A stretch of DNA of 64,000 bases from an uncultured Collinsella sp. (GCA_958413895.1 CATYVQ010000010.1:1-64000), one strand, 5' to 3'. Positions 31,505 to 41,099 are shown, counted from the stretch's first letter. Made by a program: numbers and translations. The notes: generated by a model not told the origin, from the sequence alone.

Positions 31505-32380
31505 CTATACAAGACCCCAGGTCTTGACCTCTTGGTCGAGCCAACCGTCGGCCAGGCGATCGCAAATCACCTGATCGACCACGGCCGAAAGGTCGCAGCC
31601 CTTCTTGGTCGCCACGCCGTAGCCCTGCTCGCCAAACTTGACCTCGGGCTGCAGCAGCTCAACGGTCTCGTTCATGTAACCGGCCAGCGTGGAGCGGTCC
31701 ATGGCAAAGACATCGATATTGCCGGCGTCGAGCGAACTCTTGATGATGGGGTAGCCGCTAAAGGCCCTAAACTCGGGCTTGCAGCTAAAGCCGTTGTCCT
31801 TGATCATCTGCTCGATCAGGCCCTGCGTGGTAGCACCCTGGCTCACGCCGATGACCTTGCCGTCCAGGTCCTCAATCGAGGTAAAGCCCGAACGCTTCTT
31901 GACCATGAGTCCCACGTAGTCGGTGCGGTACGGCGTCGAGAAATCCCAGCTCTTCTTGCGCTCGTCGGTGATGGTGTAGGTCGCCGCGACCACGTCAAGC
32001 TGGCCGTTATCGATCAGCGGGCCGCGCGTCTTGGGCGTTACATCGGTAAACTCGACAAGCTCCTGGGCGCGGGCATCCTTGTAGCTCACGCCAAAGACGG
32101 CAGCGGCGATCTGGTAGCACAAATCGACTTCCATGCCCTCAAAGCGGCCCTTGGCGGTGTCGTAATAGCCGTAGCCGGGAACATCCTTCTTAACGCCGGC
32201 ATTCAGATGGCCGCGCGACTTAATGGCCGCAAGCTTGGACCCCTTGTCGGAGCCCTCGCCGCTGGTGGAGTTGCCGCAACCGGTAAGCGCGGTGCCCGTC
32301 AGCGCGAGCATACCGGCGCCAGCCAGCTGCAAAAAGTGACGGCGCGACACGGCCGCCCTCGTCATATCCGTCATGTCCAT
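31505..32380 (-). CDS. Amino-acid ABC transporter substrate-binding lipoprotein
   Basis: About 291 residues from the ATG at 32380; other ATG codons lie six and 15 bases later. The leader SRRHFLQLAGAGMLALTGTA followed by LTGCG shows a twin-arginine motif and a lipobox, so export by Tat and lipid anchoring are likely. The mature part has the SBP_bac_3 pattern: GKVIGVSQGATTQGLIEQM and DGWLDQEVKTWGL. GRFEGMEVDLCYQIAAAVFG resembles glutamate/aspartate binders. It follows the ATPase by eight bases. Confidence 0.92.
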   Translation of the reverse strand: MDMTDMTRAAVSRRHFLQLAGAGMLALTGTALTGCGNSTSGEGSDKGSKLAAIKSRGHLNAGVKKDVPGYGYYDTAKGRFEGMEVDLCYQIAAAVFGVSYKDARAQELVEFTDVTPKTRGPLIDNGQLDVVAATYTITDERKKSWDFSTPYRTDYVGLMVKKRSGFTSIEDLDGKVIGVSQGATTQGLIEQMIKDNGFSCKPEFRAFSGYPIIKSSLDAGNIDVFAMDRSTLAGYMNETVELLQPEVKFGEQGYGVATKKGCDLSAVVDQVICDRLADGWLDQEVKTWGLV

Positions 32381-32388
32381 CACCGCGC

Positions 32389-33120
32389 CTAGTGCAGAAT
32401 CTTGGACAGGAACTCGCGGCAACGCGGGTTCTCGGGGTTATCGAAGAAGTGCTCGGGCGTGCCCTCCTCCAGGATGCGGCCGTCCTCCATAAAGATGACG
32501 CGGTCGGCCACCTGACGCGCAAAGCCCATCTCGTGCGTCACGCAGATCATGGTGATATCCTCCTGCGCGAGCTCAATCATAACGTCCAGAACCTCCTGGA
32601 CCATCTCGGGGTCGAGCGCCGAGGTCGGCTCGTCAAACAGGATGATGGGCTGCTTGGTGCACAGGGCACGGGCGATGGCGATGCGCTGCTGCTGACCGCC
32701 CGAGAGATTCTGCGGATACTCGCCGGCCTTATGCGCCATGCCGACGCGCTTGAGCGCGGCGATGGCGATCTCGGTCGCCTCCTCCTTGCTCTTCTTTTGC
32801 AGCTTGATGGGCGCGAGCGTCAGGTTGCCCAGCACCGTCATGTTGGGATACAGGTTGAACTGCTGAAACACCATGGAGCTATACTTGCGAGCCATCTCCA
32901 GGTGGTTCTTTTTGGTGAGCGGCGTACCGTCGATGACGACCTCGCCCGACGTGGGCTCCTCCAGATAATCGACGCAACGGATGAGCGTCGACTTACCCGA
33001 ACCGGAAGGCCCGATCATTACGAGCTTCTCGCCGCGCTTGACAGTGAGGTTGATATCTTTGAGCACATGCAGGTCGCCAAAGTACTTGTTGAGATGCTTG
33101 ATCTCGATCATGTCTGCCAT
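32389..33120 (-). CDS. Polar amino-acid ABC transporter ATP-binding protein
   Basis: 243 residues. Walker [15 protein letters not shown]-loop [18 protein letters not shown], signature [15 protein letters not shown], Walker [16 protein letters not shown] and H-loop [19 protein letters not shown]: a complete GlnQ-family cassette. It is the first gene of the transport operon; the ATG lies downstream of AAGGGACATTC. Energises the two permeases. Confidence 0.95.
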   Translation of the reverse strand: MADMIEIKHLNKYFGDLHVLKDINLTVKRGEKLVMIGPSGSGKSTLIRCVDYLEEPTSGEVVIDGTPLTKKNHLEMARKYSSMVFQQFNLYPNMTVLGNLTLAPIKLQKKSKEEATEIAIAALKRVGMAHKAGEYPQNLSGGQQQRIAIARALCTKQPIILFDEPTSALDPEMVQEVLDVMIELAQEDITMICVTHEMGFARQVADRVIFMEDGRILEEGTPEHFFDNPENPRCREFLSKILH

Positions 33121-33225
33121 GAATGTCCCTTCCCTGCGTTTACACGAGTTGAACTATTGTACGGAAAGAACCACGTTTCCGCAGCCCGCACTACATTCCC
33201 GTAAAGAACCCGCAACCTTCCACCC

Positions 33226-33294
33226 ACTCATTGGGGACAGACTTAAATGAGTACCTGCTCATTGGGCACTCATTTAAGTCTGTCCCCAATGAGT
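33226..33294. repeat. REP-like palindrome with 26-bp perfect arms
   Basis: Arms at 33226-33251 and 33269-33294 match at all 26 bases (ACTCATTGGGGACAGACTTA outermost). The loop contains another copy of CTCATTGGG. It lies between the start of the transport operon and the terminator of yqeY. Confidence 0.85.
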
Positions 33295-33306
33295 GCCCAG
33301 CCCAAC

Positions 33307-33342
33307 AAAAAGGGGCGCGACCGCAATGGTCACGTCCCCTCA
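33307..33342 (-). terminator. Terminator after yqeY
   Basis: Reverse strand: AGGGGACGTGACC and GGTCGCGCCCCT pair around ATTGC, followed by TTTTG. Confidence 0.85.
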
Positions 33343-33366
33343 GCATCGGCTATGTGTCGACCGCCC

Positions 33367-33810
33367 TTAGGCAAGCTTTGCGCCAACAATCTTGGCAGCC
33401 GCAGGCTTATCGAAGTTGCCGCCGGTGGCCTTGCCGAGCGCGCCCATGACCTGGCCCATCTGCTTCTTGGACGTGGCGCCCAGCTCGGCGATAACCTGCT
33501 CGATCAGGGCCTCGAGCTCCTCGCCCGAAACCTGCGCGGGCAGCAGGCTCTCCAGGATCTTGACCTGCTCGGTCAGGTTGTCGGTACGCTCCTGGTCGGT
33601 GCCGGCCTTGATGGACATCTCCAGCGTCTCGCTCGTCTGCTTAATCAGACGCTTGATCATGCTGTTGACGTCTTCCTCGGTCACATCGCGGCGCTCGTTA
33701 ACCTCGATATTCTTCACCTCGGCCTTAACCTGGCGAATGATGGACAGGCGAACCTTGTCCTTGGCCTTCATGGCCGCGATCATTTCCTTCTGCAGCTCTT
33801 CGTTGGTCAT
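33367..33810 (-). CDS. yqeY: GatB/YqeY domain protein
   Basis: 147 residues from the ATG at 33810 (GAGAGGA upstream); the TTG two codons earlier is unlikely. Pattern EMIAAMKAKDKVRLSIIRQV, then VKNIEVNERRDVTEEDVNSM and KQMGQVMGALGKATGGNFDK matches YqeY, related to the tRNA-binding tail of the GatB amidotransferase. The function is not established. Located downstream of the PrsA-like gene on the same strand. Confidence 0.92.
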   Translation of the reverse strand: MTNEELQKEMIAAMKAKDKVRLSIIRQVKAEVKNIEVNERRDVTEEDVNSMIKRLIKQTSETLEMSIKAGTDQERTDNLTEQVKILESLLPAQVSGEELEALIEQVIAELGATSKKQMGQVMGALGKATGGNFDKPAAAKIVGAKLA

Positions 33811-33864
33811 CTGCAAATCCTCTCTAATAGCGTGGGCGGCACTCGCGCGAGCACCGCCCCATGA

Positions 33865-35085
33865 TTACTCAGTCGTCGACGAATCGTCGGTCGAACTCTT
33901 GGTGACGCCCTTCAGGCTCACGTTATAGGGTACGTCCTTGGGCATGGGATTGACGGTAATGTCGGCGTCCTTCTTGTACTGCTCCAGCCACTCGCTGTAC
34001 GCGGTGCTGGCCGCCTGCGTCTTCACCACGTTGGAGACATACTTCTTGATGTCCTTGGGTACCTGCTTGATGTCATCAACCTGATTATCGACATGGAAGT
34101 AGTCGGTGCACTTGATGATGTGGTAGCCATAGGTCGACTCGACGACTTCGCTCACGTCGCCCTTGTTGAGTCCCTCGAGCGCCGTCTGGTAGCTGTCGAC
34201 AAAGGTGGTGAGCTTATCCCAGCCCACATCGCCCTTCTTCTCCTTGGAGCCGGTGTCGTCGGAGTACTGCTCAACGGCGTCCTCAAAGCTCAGCTCACCG
34301 GAGTTGATCTTGTCCAGGCACTCCTGCGCCTTGGCCTTGGCGGCAGCCTTGTCCTCGTCGGAAGCGTCGGAATCAACCTTGATCAGGATGTTCGACGAGC
34401 GGCGAGCATCGTTGTAGTTAGACAGATTCTCGTTGATGTAATCGACGATCTCGCTGTCCTTGGGCTTGCTGGTGGGCGCCACGGCATCCTTAAGCTTTTG
34501 CTGTGCCAGGCTCTCCTTGAGTGAGTCCTTGTAGGTGTCCTCGGTATAGCCGTAGGTCTTGAGGGTCTTCTTAAAGGCCTTGGCACCGCCCGCGCTCTTG
34601 CACGCGTCCTTCCAAGCCTTCTCGACCTCCTCGTCCGACACCGTCACGCCGTTTTCCTTCTGTGCCTGTTGAAGCAGAATCTGCTGCGTGTAGGAGTCGA
34701 TAAGCTGCTTGCGGTACTTCTTGGGCGTGAGGTCGTTGTCGACCAGGTACTGTGCCCAGTCCTTGTCCTTGGTGTAGCCGTAGGACGTGCGCATGCTCAT
34801 GATCTGCTTGGTCACGGTGTCCTCGGTGAGGTTGGTGCCGTTGATAGTAGCAGCAACACCGCCGGTCAGCTTGTAGCCCGAGGTGTCCTCGGCCTGCGAC
34901 ATAAGGCCGGAGCACGCCATCGCCGAGACGGAAAGCAGCATCGCCAGCACGCCGATGACCACCAGAACGATCTTGACGGTCTTAGACACGTACGTCTTGC
35001 GCTGCTTCTTACGAGAGCTGGAGGCAGCGCGAGCCTGCTGCTCGGGCGTCGGCGCGGCCTCGGAGTTCTTTTTCTTATTTGCCAT
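33865..35085 (-). CDS. PrsA/SurA-type foldase with parvulin domain
   Basis: 406 residues from the ATG at 35085 (AAAGGCC upstream). A lysine-rich cytoplasmic N-terminus is followed by a membrane segment (VKIVLVVIGVLAMLLSVSA) with a Cys after AMA that may be a weak lipobox. A SurA-like N-terminal domain (INGTNLTEDTVTKQIMSMRT) precedes the rotamase domain (SSNILIKVDSD, DDTGSKEKKGDVGWDKL, VVESTYGYHIIKCTD). It assists folding of exported proteins outside the membrane. Confidence 0.88.
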   Translation of the reverse strand: MANKKKNSEAAPTPEQQARAASSSRKKQRKTYVSKTVKIVLVVIGVLAMLLSVSAMACSGLMSQAEDTSGYKLTGGVAATINGTNLTEDTVTKQIMSMRTSYGYTKDKDWAQYLVDNDLTPKKYRKQLIDSYTQQILLQQAQKENGVTVSDEEVEKAWKDACKSAGGAKAFKKTLKTYGYTEDTYKDSLKESLAQQKLKDAVAPTSKPKDSEIVDYINENLSNYNDARRSSNILIKVDSDASDEDKAAAKAKAQECLDKINSGELSFEDAVEQYSDDTGSKEKKGDVGWDKLTTFVDSYQTALEGLNKGDVSEVVESTYGYHIIKCTDYFHVDNQVDDIKQVPKDIKKYVSNVVKTQAASTAYSEWLEQYKKDADITVNPMPKDVPYNVSLKGVTKSSTDDSSTTE

Positions 35086-35149
35086 AGTTGGCCTTTCGCA
35101 TAACGAATCGAACAAACGCCATTGTGTCACAACGCAGCCCCCGCGGCAC

Positions 35150-35244
35150 GCTTGGTGCATTGGGGACAGGTTAATCTGCACCATTTTGGTGCAAAGGGGA
35201 CAGATGTGGCAGCCGGCAGTTAGGGACAGTCCCCAAGTGCCGGC
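35150..35244. repeat. Two adjacent REP-like hairpins
   Basis: TGGTGCA/TGCACCA around TTGGGGACAGGTTAATC is followed by GCCGGCAGTTAGGGAC (35212-35227) pairing with GTCCCCAAGTGCCGGC (35229-35244). Both hairpins carry GGGACAG or its complement. They lie between the PTS gene end and the foldase start. Confidence 0.65.
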
Positions 35245-35255
35245 TCAGCCATACC

Positions 35256-35720
35256 TTAGAAGTGACGGCGGATGGCGTCGACCATGCCCTGGGACGTGGT
35301 CTGGCCGAGCACGTCGGCTGCGGCATCGGCGTCCATAAAGATGTTCATGAGCGCCTGCAGGGCCTCGACCTGGCCGCCCGGCTCGGCGATGCCCAGATTG
35401 ATGACGATCTGCGCCGGCACCGGAGCGCCCATGCCAGCCATAGCGTTAAATGTCACGGGCGCGGCGGGCTTCACCACCGCGATATAGGGCTTGGCCACAA
35501 ACCCCGGATCGGTATGCGGAATGGCAATGTTTGCCGCCGGCATGGCAAGACCCGTGGGATAGGTATCCTCGCGCGTGCGAACGGCGTCAAGCCAACCGTC
35601 GGCAATGTAGCCACGTGGTGCAAGCTCGCCCTCGAGCCGCGCAAACACCTCGCCCGGCGTCGCACACTCCCAATCAAAAAACACCAGCTCAGGCGTAAAC
35701 AGCGCTTCGTTATCCGCCAT
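35256..35720 (-). CDS. PTS EIIA type-2 domain protein
   Basis: 154 residues. The phospho-accepting His is in ANIAIPHTDPGFVAKP, and the DAVRTREDTYPTGLAMPAAN helix precedes it, as in galactitol/fructose-family EIIA domains. No EIIB or EIIC gene is adjacent, so it may serve a distant transporter or a regulatory role. A hairpin that may terminate it is not obvious; REP hairpins follow. Confidence 0.85.
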   Translation of the reverse strand: MADNEALFTPELVFFDWECATPGEVFARLEGELAPRGYIADGWLDAVRTREDTYPTGLAMPAANIAIPHTDPGFVAKPYIAVVKPAAPVTFNAMAGMGAPVPAQIVINLGIAEPGGQVEALQALMNIFMDADAAADVLGQTTSQGMVDAIRRHF

Positions 35721-35802
35721 GCGCTCACCTCTCTCACCTAGTCACCTGCGACGTTCTTGAATGACCAGTCGTTAAAGACCGTCCCCGACGACTACCCAAA
35801 AC

Positions 35803-35846
35803 AAAGGGTGGCCACGCGCGCCTTGGCGCCAATGACCACCCTGACT
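35803..35846 (-). terminator. Terminator-like hairpin after purN
   Basis: AGGGTGGCCA and TGACCACCCT enclose CGCGCGCCTTGGCGCCAA; reverse reading is followed by TTGTTTTGGG. It stands about 27 bases beyond the purN stop. Confidence 0.6.
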
Positions 35847-35872
35847 ACTCGGCTAAATTGTACTGTGCGCCA

Positions 35873-36574
35873 CTAGCCGCGAGGCGCATCAATTGCGACC
35901 TTGCCGCTCTCCAGCACGTGAACACGGCCGTCGGCGAGCATCTGCACGACCTCGGGATACAGCACATGCTCAATCGCATGGATGTGCTCCTCGAGCGTGT
36001 CGACATCCCAGCCCTCCTCGACAGCCAGCGCGCGCTGGGCGATGATGGGGCCGTTGTCGTAAATCTCGTTGGCAAAGTGCACGGTCACGCCGGTCACCTT
36101 GACGCCGCGCGCAAAGGCATCGTCAATCGCATGCGCACCGGTAAAGCTCGGCAGCAGCGCCGGATGCAGATTGACCACGCGGTTGGGAAACGCCGCCAGC
36201 AGAGGCGTGTGCACCATGCGCATGTAGCCGGCCATGACCACATACTCGCAGCCGCGCTCGAGAAGCTCGTGCGCGATGATCTCGTCAGCGGCGATGGGGT
36301 CGGCGTAGACATCCTTGGACAGCGTGAGCGTCTGGATGCCCGCGCGCTCAGCGCGCTGCAAACCCTTAGCCGAAGGACGGCTCGACACCACAAGCTCAAT
36401 CGAAGCGTTGAGCTTGCCGGCGGCGATCAGATCGATCAGCGCCTGCAGGTTGGTACCCGAACCGCTGATGAGCACACCGATCTTGAGCGGCTCGGCCGTA
36501 TCGGTGCCGGTCGGACGGGTGTAGGGCACAAAGCCCAGGCTCGCGGCAGCAGCCATCTGCTCGTTAGCGCTCAT
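35873..36574 (-). CDS. purN: Phosphoribosylglycinamide formyltransferase
   Basis: 233 residues. Uses 10-formyl-tetrahydrofolate to make FGAR. Signatures: LISGSGTNLQALIDLI, GYMRMVHTPLLAAFPN, VNLHPALLPSFTGAHAIDDA (catalytic Asn-His and the loop) and VTGVTVHFANEIYDNGPII with the Asp. It starts within the 3' end of purM (11-base overlap), so the two are coupled. An N-terminal extension of about 25 residues precedes the fold. Confidence 0.95.
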   Translation of the reverse strand: MSANEQMAAAASLGFVPYTRPTGTDTAEPLKIGVLISGSGTNLQALIDLIAAGKLNASIELVVSSRPSAKGLQRAERAGIQTLTLSKDVYADPIAADEIIAHELLERGCEYVVMAGYMRMVHTPLLAAFPNRVVNLHPALLPSFTGAHAIDDAFARGVKVTGVTVHFANEIYDNGPIIAQRALAVEEGWDVDTLEEHIHAIEHVLYPEVVQMLADGRVHVLESGKVAIDAPRG

Positions 36575-37667
36575 CAGAGTACACGACCTTACCGGAGCCC
36601 TCGACGCACTCGCCCACGCGGAACGGCTTCTCGCCTAGCGCGACCAGAGCCTCGGTCACGGCAGCCTCGTCCTCGGGGGCGACGATCAGGCACAGGCCAA
36701 CGCCCATGTTGAAGGTCTTGCATGCCTCGTTGGGCGCGAGCTCGGCCTGGCGCGACACGTAGGTGATGACGGGCGGAACGTCCCAACCCATCTCGGCGCC
36801 GTTGCGGGTGACCACGGCGTCGACGTCGTCGGCAAGCGCGCGGTTGAGGTTCTCGGTAATACCGCCGCCAGTGATGTGGGCGATAGCGTGCACGTTGGCG
36901 CCGCCGCGCAGCAGCTCCAGAATCGGCTTGACGTAGATGCGCGTGGGGGCCAGCAGAGCGTCTGCCAGCGATGCGCCGCCAAGCTCCTCGAGCGGGCGGC
37001 TCAGCTCCTCGGCCTTAGCGGCGGCCTCGGGCGTGCCCGGCTTAATGCCGTCGACGCCGATGACTTTACGCACGAGCGAGTAGCCGTTGGAGTGCACGCC
37101 GGTGGAAGGCAGGCCCAGGATCACATCGCCCGGGCGGACGTTTGCGGGGTCGAGCATCTTGGGACGGTCGACGACGCCCACGGTAAAGCCGGCAAGGTCG
37201 TAGTCGGCAGGAGCCATGACGCCGGGGTGCTCGGCCATCTCGCCGCCCACGAGCGCGCAGCCCGCGAGCTTGCAGCCGTCGGCCACACCCTTGATGATCT
37301 TTGCCATGTGCTCGGCCTCGATGTGACCGATGGCAACGTAGTCCAGGAAGAACAGCGGCTCGGCGCCCGAAGACAGAATATCGTTGACGCACATAGCGAC
37401 CAGGTCCTGGCCCACCGTCTCGTGACGGTCCATGATCTGGGCGAGCACGAGCTTGGTGCCCACGCCGTCGGTACCGCTAATCAGAATCGGGTCTTCCATA
37501 TCCTTAAGCGCGGCGGCCGAGAACAGGCCACCAAAGCCACCGATACCGCCGATGACCTCGGGGCGGTTGGTGTCCTTAACCATTTGCTTAATAGCGTCGA
37601 CGGCGCGACCGCCCTCGGCGGTATCGACGCCGGCGTCCTCGTACGTCACATGCTTGCTGTCGCTCAT
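36564..37667 (-). CDS. purM: Phosphoribosylformylglycinamidine cyclo-ligase
   Basis: 367 residues. Converts FGAM to AIR. Signatures: YEDAGVDTAEGGRAVDAIK at the start, ISGTDGVGTKLVLAQ, VGGEMAEHPGVM, GLPSTGVHSNGYSLVRKV, and AHITGGGITENLNRAL. Followed by purN (overlap) and preceded by purF 156 bases upstream, with a REP hairpin in that gap. Confidence 0.97.
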   Translation of the reverse strand: MSDSKHVTYEDAGVDTAEGGRAVDAIKQMVKDTNRPEVIGGIGGFGGLFSAAALKDMEDPILISGTDGVGTKLVLAQIMDRHETVGQDLVAMCVNDILSSGAEPLFFLDYVAIGHIEAEHMAKIIKGVADGCKLAGCALVGGEMAEHPGVMAPADYDLAGFTVGVVDRPKMLDPANVRPGDVILGLPSTGVHSNGYSLVRKVIGVDGIKPGTPEAAAKAEELSRPLEELGGASLADALLAPTRIYVKPILELLRGGANVHAIAHITGGGITENLNRALADDVDAVVTRNGAEMGWDVPPVITYVSRQAELAPNEACKTFNMGVGLCLIVAPEDEAAVTEALVALGEKPFRVGECVEGSGKVVYSDER

Positions 37668-37783
37668 CTGAGCCTTCCTCTCCCACTACCGTCCGCCGCG
37701 CGGGCGCCAAACGGTGCTCATAGTTGCGTTCATTTCGGCGCGCGCCATAACAACGCGCGCCGCTCAATCAACAAAACAGCAGG

Positions 37784-37828
37784 TAAAACCTACCAAAATA
37801 AACCTGTCCCTACATGGCAGGTTTTAGG
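37784..37828. repeat. Single REP hairpin between purF and purM
   Basis: AAAACCTACC and GGCAGGTTTT pair around AAAATAAACCTGTCCCTACAT-type sequence. It is the same hairpin as the two units at 26684-26880, here alone and overlapping the end of purF. Confidence 0.75.
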
Positions 37829-39494
37829 CCTCGCCGTGCTTCTCTTCCCAGCTGCGGTCGTCGTATTTCTCGACCACGGCGTCGTCGTCAAAGTGCAGCG
37901 GCTTATCCAGGTTACGGGGCTTAAAGCCCTCCATAAACTTGTCGCGGCCAAAGCTCTCGGGAATCGCCACGGGATAACGGCCGGTAAAGCACGCATCGCA
38001 GTAGCCGCCCTTGGGCATGACTTTGAGCAGGCCCTCAACCGAAAGGAAGGCCAGCGAATCGGCGCCGATATACTCGCAAATCTCGTCGACCGTCTTGTTG
38101 GCGCTGATAAGCTGCGACTGTACGTCGGTATCGATACCATAGAAGCACGGCCAGATGACCTCGGGCGAGTTGATGCGGATATGAATCTCCTTGGCGCCGG
38201 CGTTGCGCAGCATCTTGACGAGCTGCACCATGGTGGTGCCGCGCACAATGGAGTCGTCGATGACGACCAGGCGCTTGCCCTCGATGTTGTCGCGCAGCGG
38301 GTTGAGTTTCATACGCACGCCCATGGCGCGCAGCTCCTGCGTGGGCTCGATAAACGTACGGCCCACGTAGCGGTTCTTAATGAGGCCCTCGCCAAAGGGA
38401 ATACCGCTCTCGTGCGAATACCCCTCCGCGGGCGGCAGGCCGGAGTCGGGCACGCCGATGACCAGGTCGGCCTCGACGGGCTCCTCATGTGCCAGCTGAC
38501 GACCCATGTCGTAACGGCAGGCATAGACGCTCTTGCCGTTCATGATGGAGTCGGGGCGGGCAAAGTAGACCTGCTCAAAGATGCAGTTGGCGGGCTCTTC
38601 GGCGGCAGGCACGCCTTGCTCGGATACCAGACCCTCGGCGCTGATGCGCAAGATCTCGCCGGGACGGACGTCACGGACGTACTCGGCGCCCACGATGTCG
38701 AGTGCGCAGGTCTCGGAAGCAACGACCCAGCCGCCGGCGCGCGTGACATGGACGGCGGAGTCGACCGTCGTGGCGCCGTCTTGCGAGGGCAGCTGCGAAA
38801 CGGATGCGGCATCGGCCTGGTCCAGACCCTCGTCCACCAGCTTGCCCAGCACGAGCGGGCGAATGCCGTGCGGATCGCGGAATGCGTAGAGCGCCTGCTC
38901 GTTGATGAGCGTCATGGCGTAGCCGCCGCGCACGAGCTCCATGGTCTTGCGAATGCCCTCGCGCAGATGGCCTGTACGCTGAGTAAAGTAGCCGATGAGT
39001 TTGGTCGCGACCTCGGAATCCGAGTTGGAGAGGAACGGCACGCCCAGCTCGATCAGCTGGCGGCGCAGCTCGTCGGTGTTGACGAGGGTGCCGTTGTGCG
39101 CGAGCGCGATAATGACGCTATTGATGGTAGAGAGGTGCGGCTGAGAGGCTTCCCAGCTCTTGGCGCCGGCGGTGCCATAGCGCACATGACCCACGGCCAG
39201 CTGACCGGAGAGCGTCGATAAGTCGGCATTGGAGAACACGCGGTCGAGCAGGCCCAGGTCCTTGCGGACCATAACCGTACCGCCGTCACCAACAGCGATT
39301 CCCGCCGATTCTTGGCCACGGTGCTGCAGCGCACGCAGGCCAAAGTACGTCAGTCGAGCCACGTCACGATCGGGCGCCCACACACCAAAAACGCCGCATT
39401 CCTCATGCAGCTGGTCGGAGTCCGGATCATACGTCGACATGGCGTTCACCTGTCCCGCGGCGCGCTCGGCCGCGCGGATGGTTTCTTGAGACAT
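37824..39494 (-). CDS. purF: Amidophosphoribosyltransferase
   Basis: 556 residues. First step of purine synthesis. The glutaminase nucleophile Cys is in HEECGVFGVW after an N-terminal segment of about 31 residues that would be removed; ALQHRGQESAGIA follows. The PRPP site is VVIDDSIVRGTTM. WPCFYGID and GGYCDACFTGRYPV supply the cysteines of the oxygen-sensitive [4Fe-4S] type (Bacillus-like). First gene of purF-purM-purN. Confidence 0.97.
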   Translation of the reverse strand: MSQETIRAAERAAGQVNAMSTYDPDSDQLHEECGVFGVWAPDRDVARLTYFGLRALQHRGQESAGIAVGDGGTVMVRKDLGLLDRVFSNADLSTLSGQLAVGHVRYGTAGAKSWEASQPHLSTINSVIIALAHNGTLVNTDELRRQLIELGVPFLSNSDSEVATKLIGYFTQRTGHLREGIRKTMELVRGGYAMTLINEQALYAFRDPHGIRPLVLGKLVDEGLDQADAASVSQLPSQDGATTVDSAVHVTRAGGWVVASETCALDIVGAEYVRDVRPGEILRISAEGLVSEQGVPAAEEPANCIFEQVYFARPDSIMNGKSVYACRYDMGRQLAHEEPVEADLVIGVPDSGLPPAEGYSHESGIPFGEGLIKNRYVGRTFIEPTQELRAMGVRMKLNPLRDNIEGKRLVVIDDSIVRGTTMVQLVKMLRNAGAKEIHIRINSPEVIWPCFYGIDTDVQSQLISANKTVDEICEYIGADSLAFLSVEGLLKVMPKGGYCDACFTGRYPVAIPESFGRDKFMEGFKPRNLDKPLHFDDDAVVEKYDDRSWEEKHGEA

Positions 39495-39779
39495 GGCATC
39501 CCCTCAGAGCCTCGTATTTTGGCGTTACCCGCCTTATTATACGCACGGCGCGACGCGCTCCCCAGCGCATGAGCAGCGCTTTTTAAAAGCCCACCGAGCT
39601 AATAATCCGTTTTGCGGCCAAACATTTTATTGGTCTGCCCAGTGCAAGCGCCCGCGCCCCCATATGGCCGCCGCGTCCACCGTTGGGGATTGCAAAGTTG
39701 CAATTGGGACGTTCGTCCTGTCTTTTAGCAGGTCGGCGGCGTATCCTAGTAACCTAGGACAAAGCGAGAAAGGTTCTGT
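39495..39779. other. Divergent intergenic region
   Basis: No gene, clear promoter or repeat is seen between purF and the CmpB-type gene. AAGCGAGAAAGG near the right end is the ribosome site of the latter. Confidence 0.5.
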
Positions 39780-41009
39780 ATGGATCGAAACGAACTCGAC
39801 CCCAGCGTCCCCAGCGCCACGGAGGTCAAGAAGATTCCCCTCATCATTAAAGTGTACGCCGTCCTGTGCATCCTGTCCGGCGTGGGCACACTCCCGTCGG
39901 TCGCCGTCTTTATGTGGCAGGTCATCACCGCACTCATTAACGGCAACGCCGCCGCTAAGCTCGGTGATAACACCCTGGTCGCGGTTGGCCTTATCGTCGC
40001 CGGCATTATGCTCTCGGCGGCAAGCGCGATCATCTTAATCGTCTTTGGCCTGGACCTCATCAAGGACCAGCGGCGCAATGCCGCCCGCCTGTCTTACGTC
40101 CTCATCGCATTGACCGTCGTGGAGCTTTTAGTTGACGTGATGCTCCAGGGTATCGGACCCTTCCTGCTGCGCCCCGCCATTCAGCTCGGTATCCTCATTG
40201 CGCTGTCGGCCACCGTCGACCCCACGCTACGCCAGGAGCGCGAACTGCAGCGCCGTCTGCAAGAGATGCTCGACCGCGATGCCGCCGCCGAGGGGATGCT
40301 CGGCCGCGACGAAACCGGCGAGGGCTACATCAAGCTCAACTACTTCAACCTGTTCTGGGTATTCTTCGTCTGCAGCGTGTTAGGTCTCATTCTCGAGGAA
40401 GTCTGGCATATGGTCGTCGTCGATCCCGGCGTCTATCAGGACCGGGCCGGTATGCTATTTGGCCCCTTTAGCCCCATCTACGGATTTGGCGCGGTGCTCA
40501 TGACCATGGCGCTCAACCGCTTCTATAAAAAGAATCCTCTGATCATTTTCCTGGTAAGTGCCCTGATCGGCGGCGCTTTCGAGGTGTTTGTAGGCTGGTT
40601 TATGCAGACCTCATTTGGCGTGGTGTCGTGGAGCTACTCGCACATGAAACTGTTCGGCATGCCCGACCCACTCGCCGTCCTTACGGGCGGACGCACCTGC
40701 ACGGGCTTTGCCTGCCTGTGGGGCCTGGGTGGCCTTATCTGGATCAAGCTGCTGCTGCCGAGGCTGCTCAAGCTCATCAACATGATTCCGTGGAAGAGTC
40801 GCTACTCGGCTACCGTCATCTTTACCGTCATTATGCTGGTCGACGGCGTCATGACGCTGCAGTCGCTCGACTACTGGTACCAGCGCGTCAACGGCACGGA
40901 GCCGGATATTCCCGTCGCACAGTTCTACGGCAAGTATTTCGATAACGACTACATGGAGAACCGCTTCCAGAGCATGACCATGAGCCCCAAGGATGCGACG
41001 CGCGTGTAG
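39780..41009 (+). CDS. CmpB-type (ABC_trans_CmpB, PF06541) membrane protein
   Basis: 409 residues. The N-terminal part has about four membrane segments (residues 17-140). The C-terminal half has the CmpB pattern: NLFWVFFVCSVLGLILEEVW, then GPFSPIYGFGAVLMTMAL and GGAFEVFVGWFMQTSFGVVS. Family proteins are annotated as putative ABC permeases, but no ATPase is adjacent and the function is unknown. The fusion of an extra membrane module at the N-terminus is seen here. Confidence 0.85.
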   Translation: MDRNELDPSVPSATEVKKIPLIIKVYAVLCILSGVGTLPSVAVFMWQVITALINGNAAAKLGDNTLVAVGLIVAGIMLSAASAIILIVFGLDLIKDQRRNAARLSYVLIALTVVELLVDVMLQGIGPFLLRPAIQLGILIALSATVDPTLRQERELQRRLQEMLDRDAAAEGMLGRDETGEGYIKLNYFNLFWVFFVCSVLGLILEEVWHMVVVDPGVYQDRAGMLFGPFSPIYGFGAVLMTMALNRFYKKNPLIIFLVSALIGGAFEVFVGWFMQTSFGVVSWSYSHMKLFGMPDPLAVLTGGRTCTGFACLWGLGGLIWIKLLLPRLLKLINMIPWKSRYSATVIFTVIMLVDGVMTLQSLDYWYQRVNGTEPDIPVAQFYGKYFDNDYMENRFQSMTMSPKDATRV

Positions 41010-41031
41010 CGCCAACCGCGCCCAAAACGCA

Positions 41032-41075
41032 AAATGCCCGCCGGTATCACACGTACCGGCGGGCATTTTTATAAA
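41032..41075. terminator. Bidirectional terminator between convergent genes
   Basis: AATGCCCGCCGGTA and TACCGGCGGGCATT form a long stem around TCACACG, with A- and T-runs on both sides. Confidence 0.92.
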
Positions 41076-41099
41076 CGAGCCTTCTATCGACGCAAGCCT

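Noticed and set aside
36876..39221. 781-codon open frame opposite purM and purF
   Set aside because: Spans two real genes and their gap; shadow of high-GC coding sequence.
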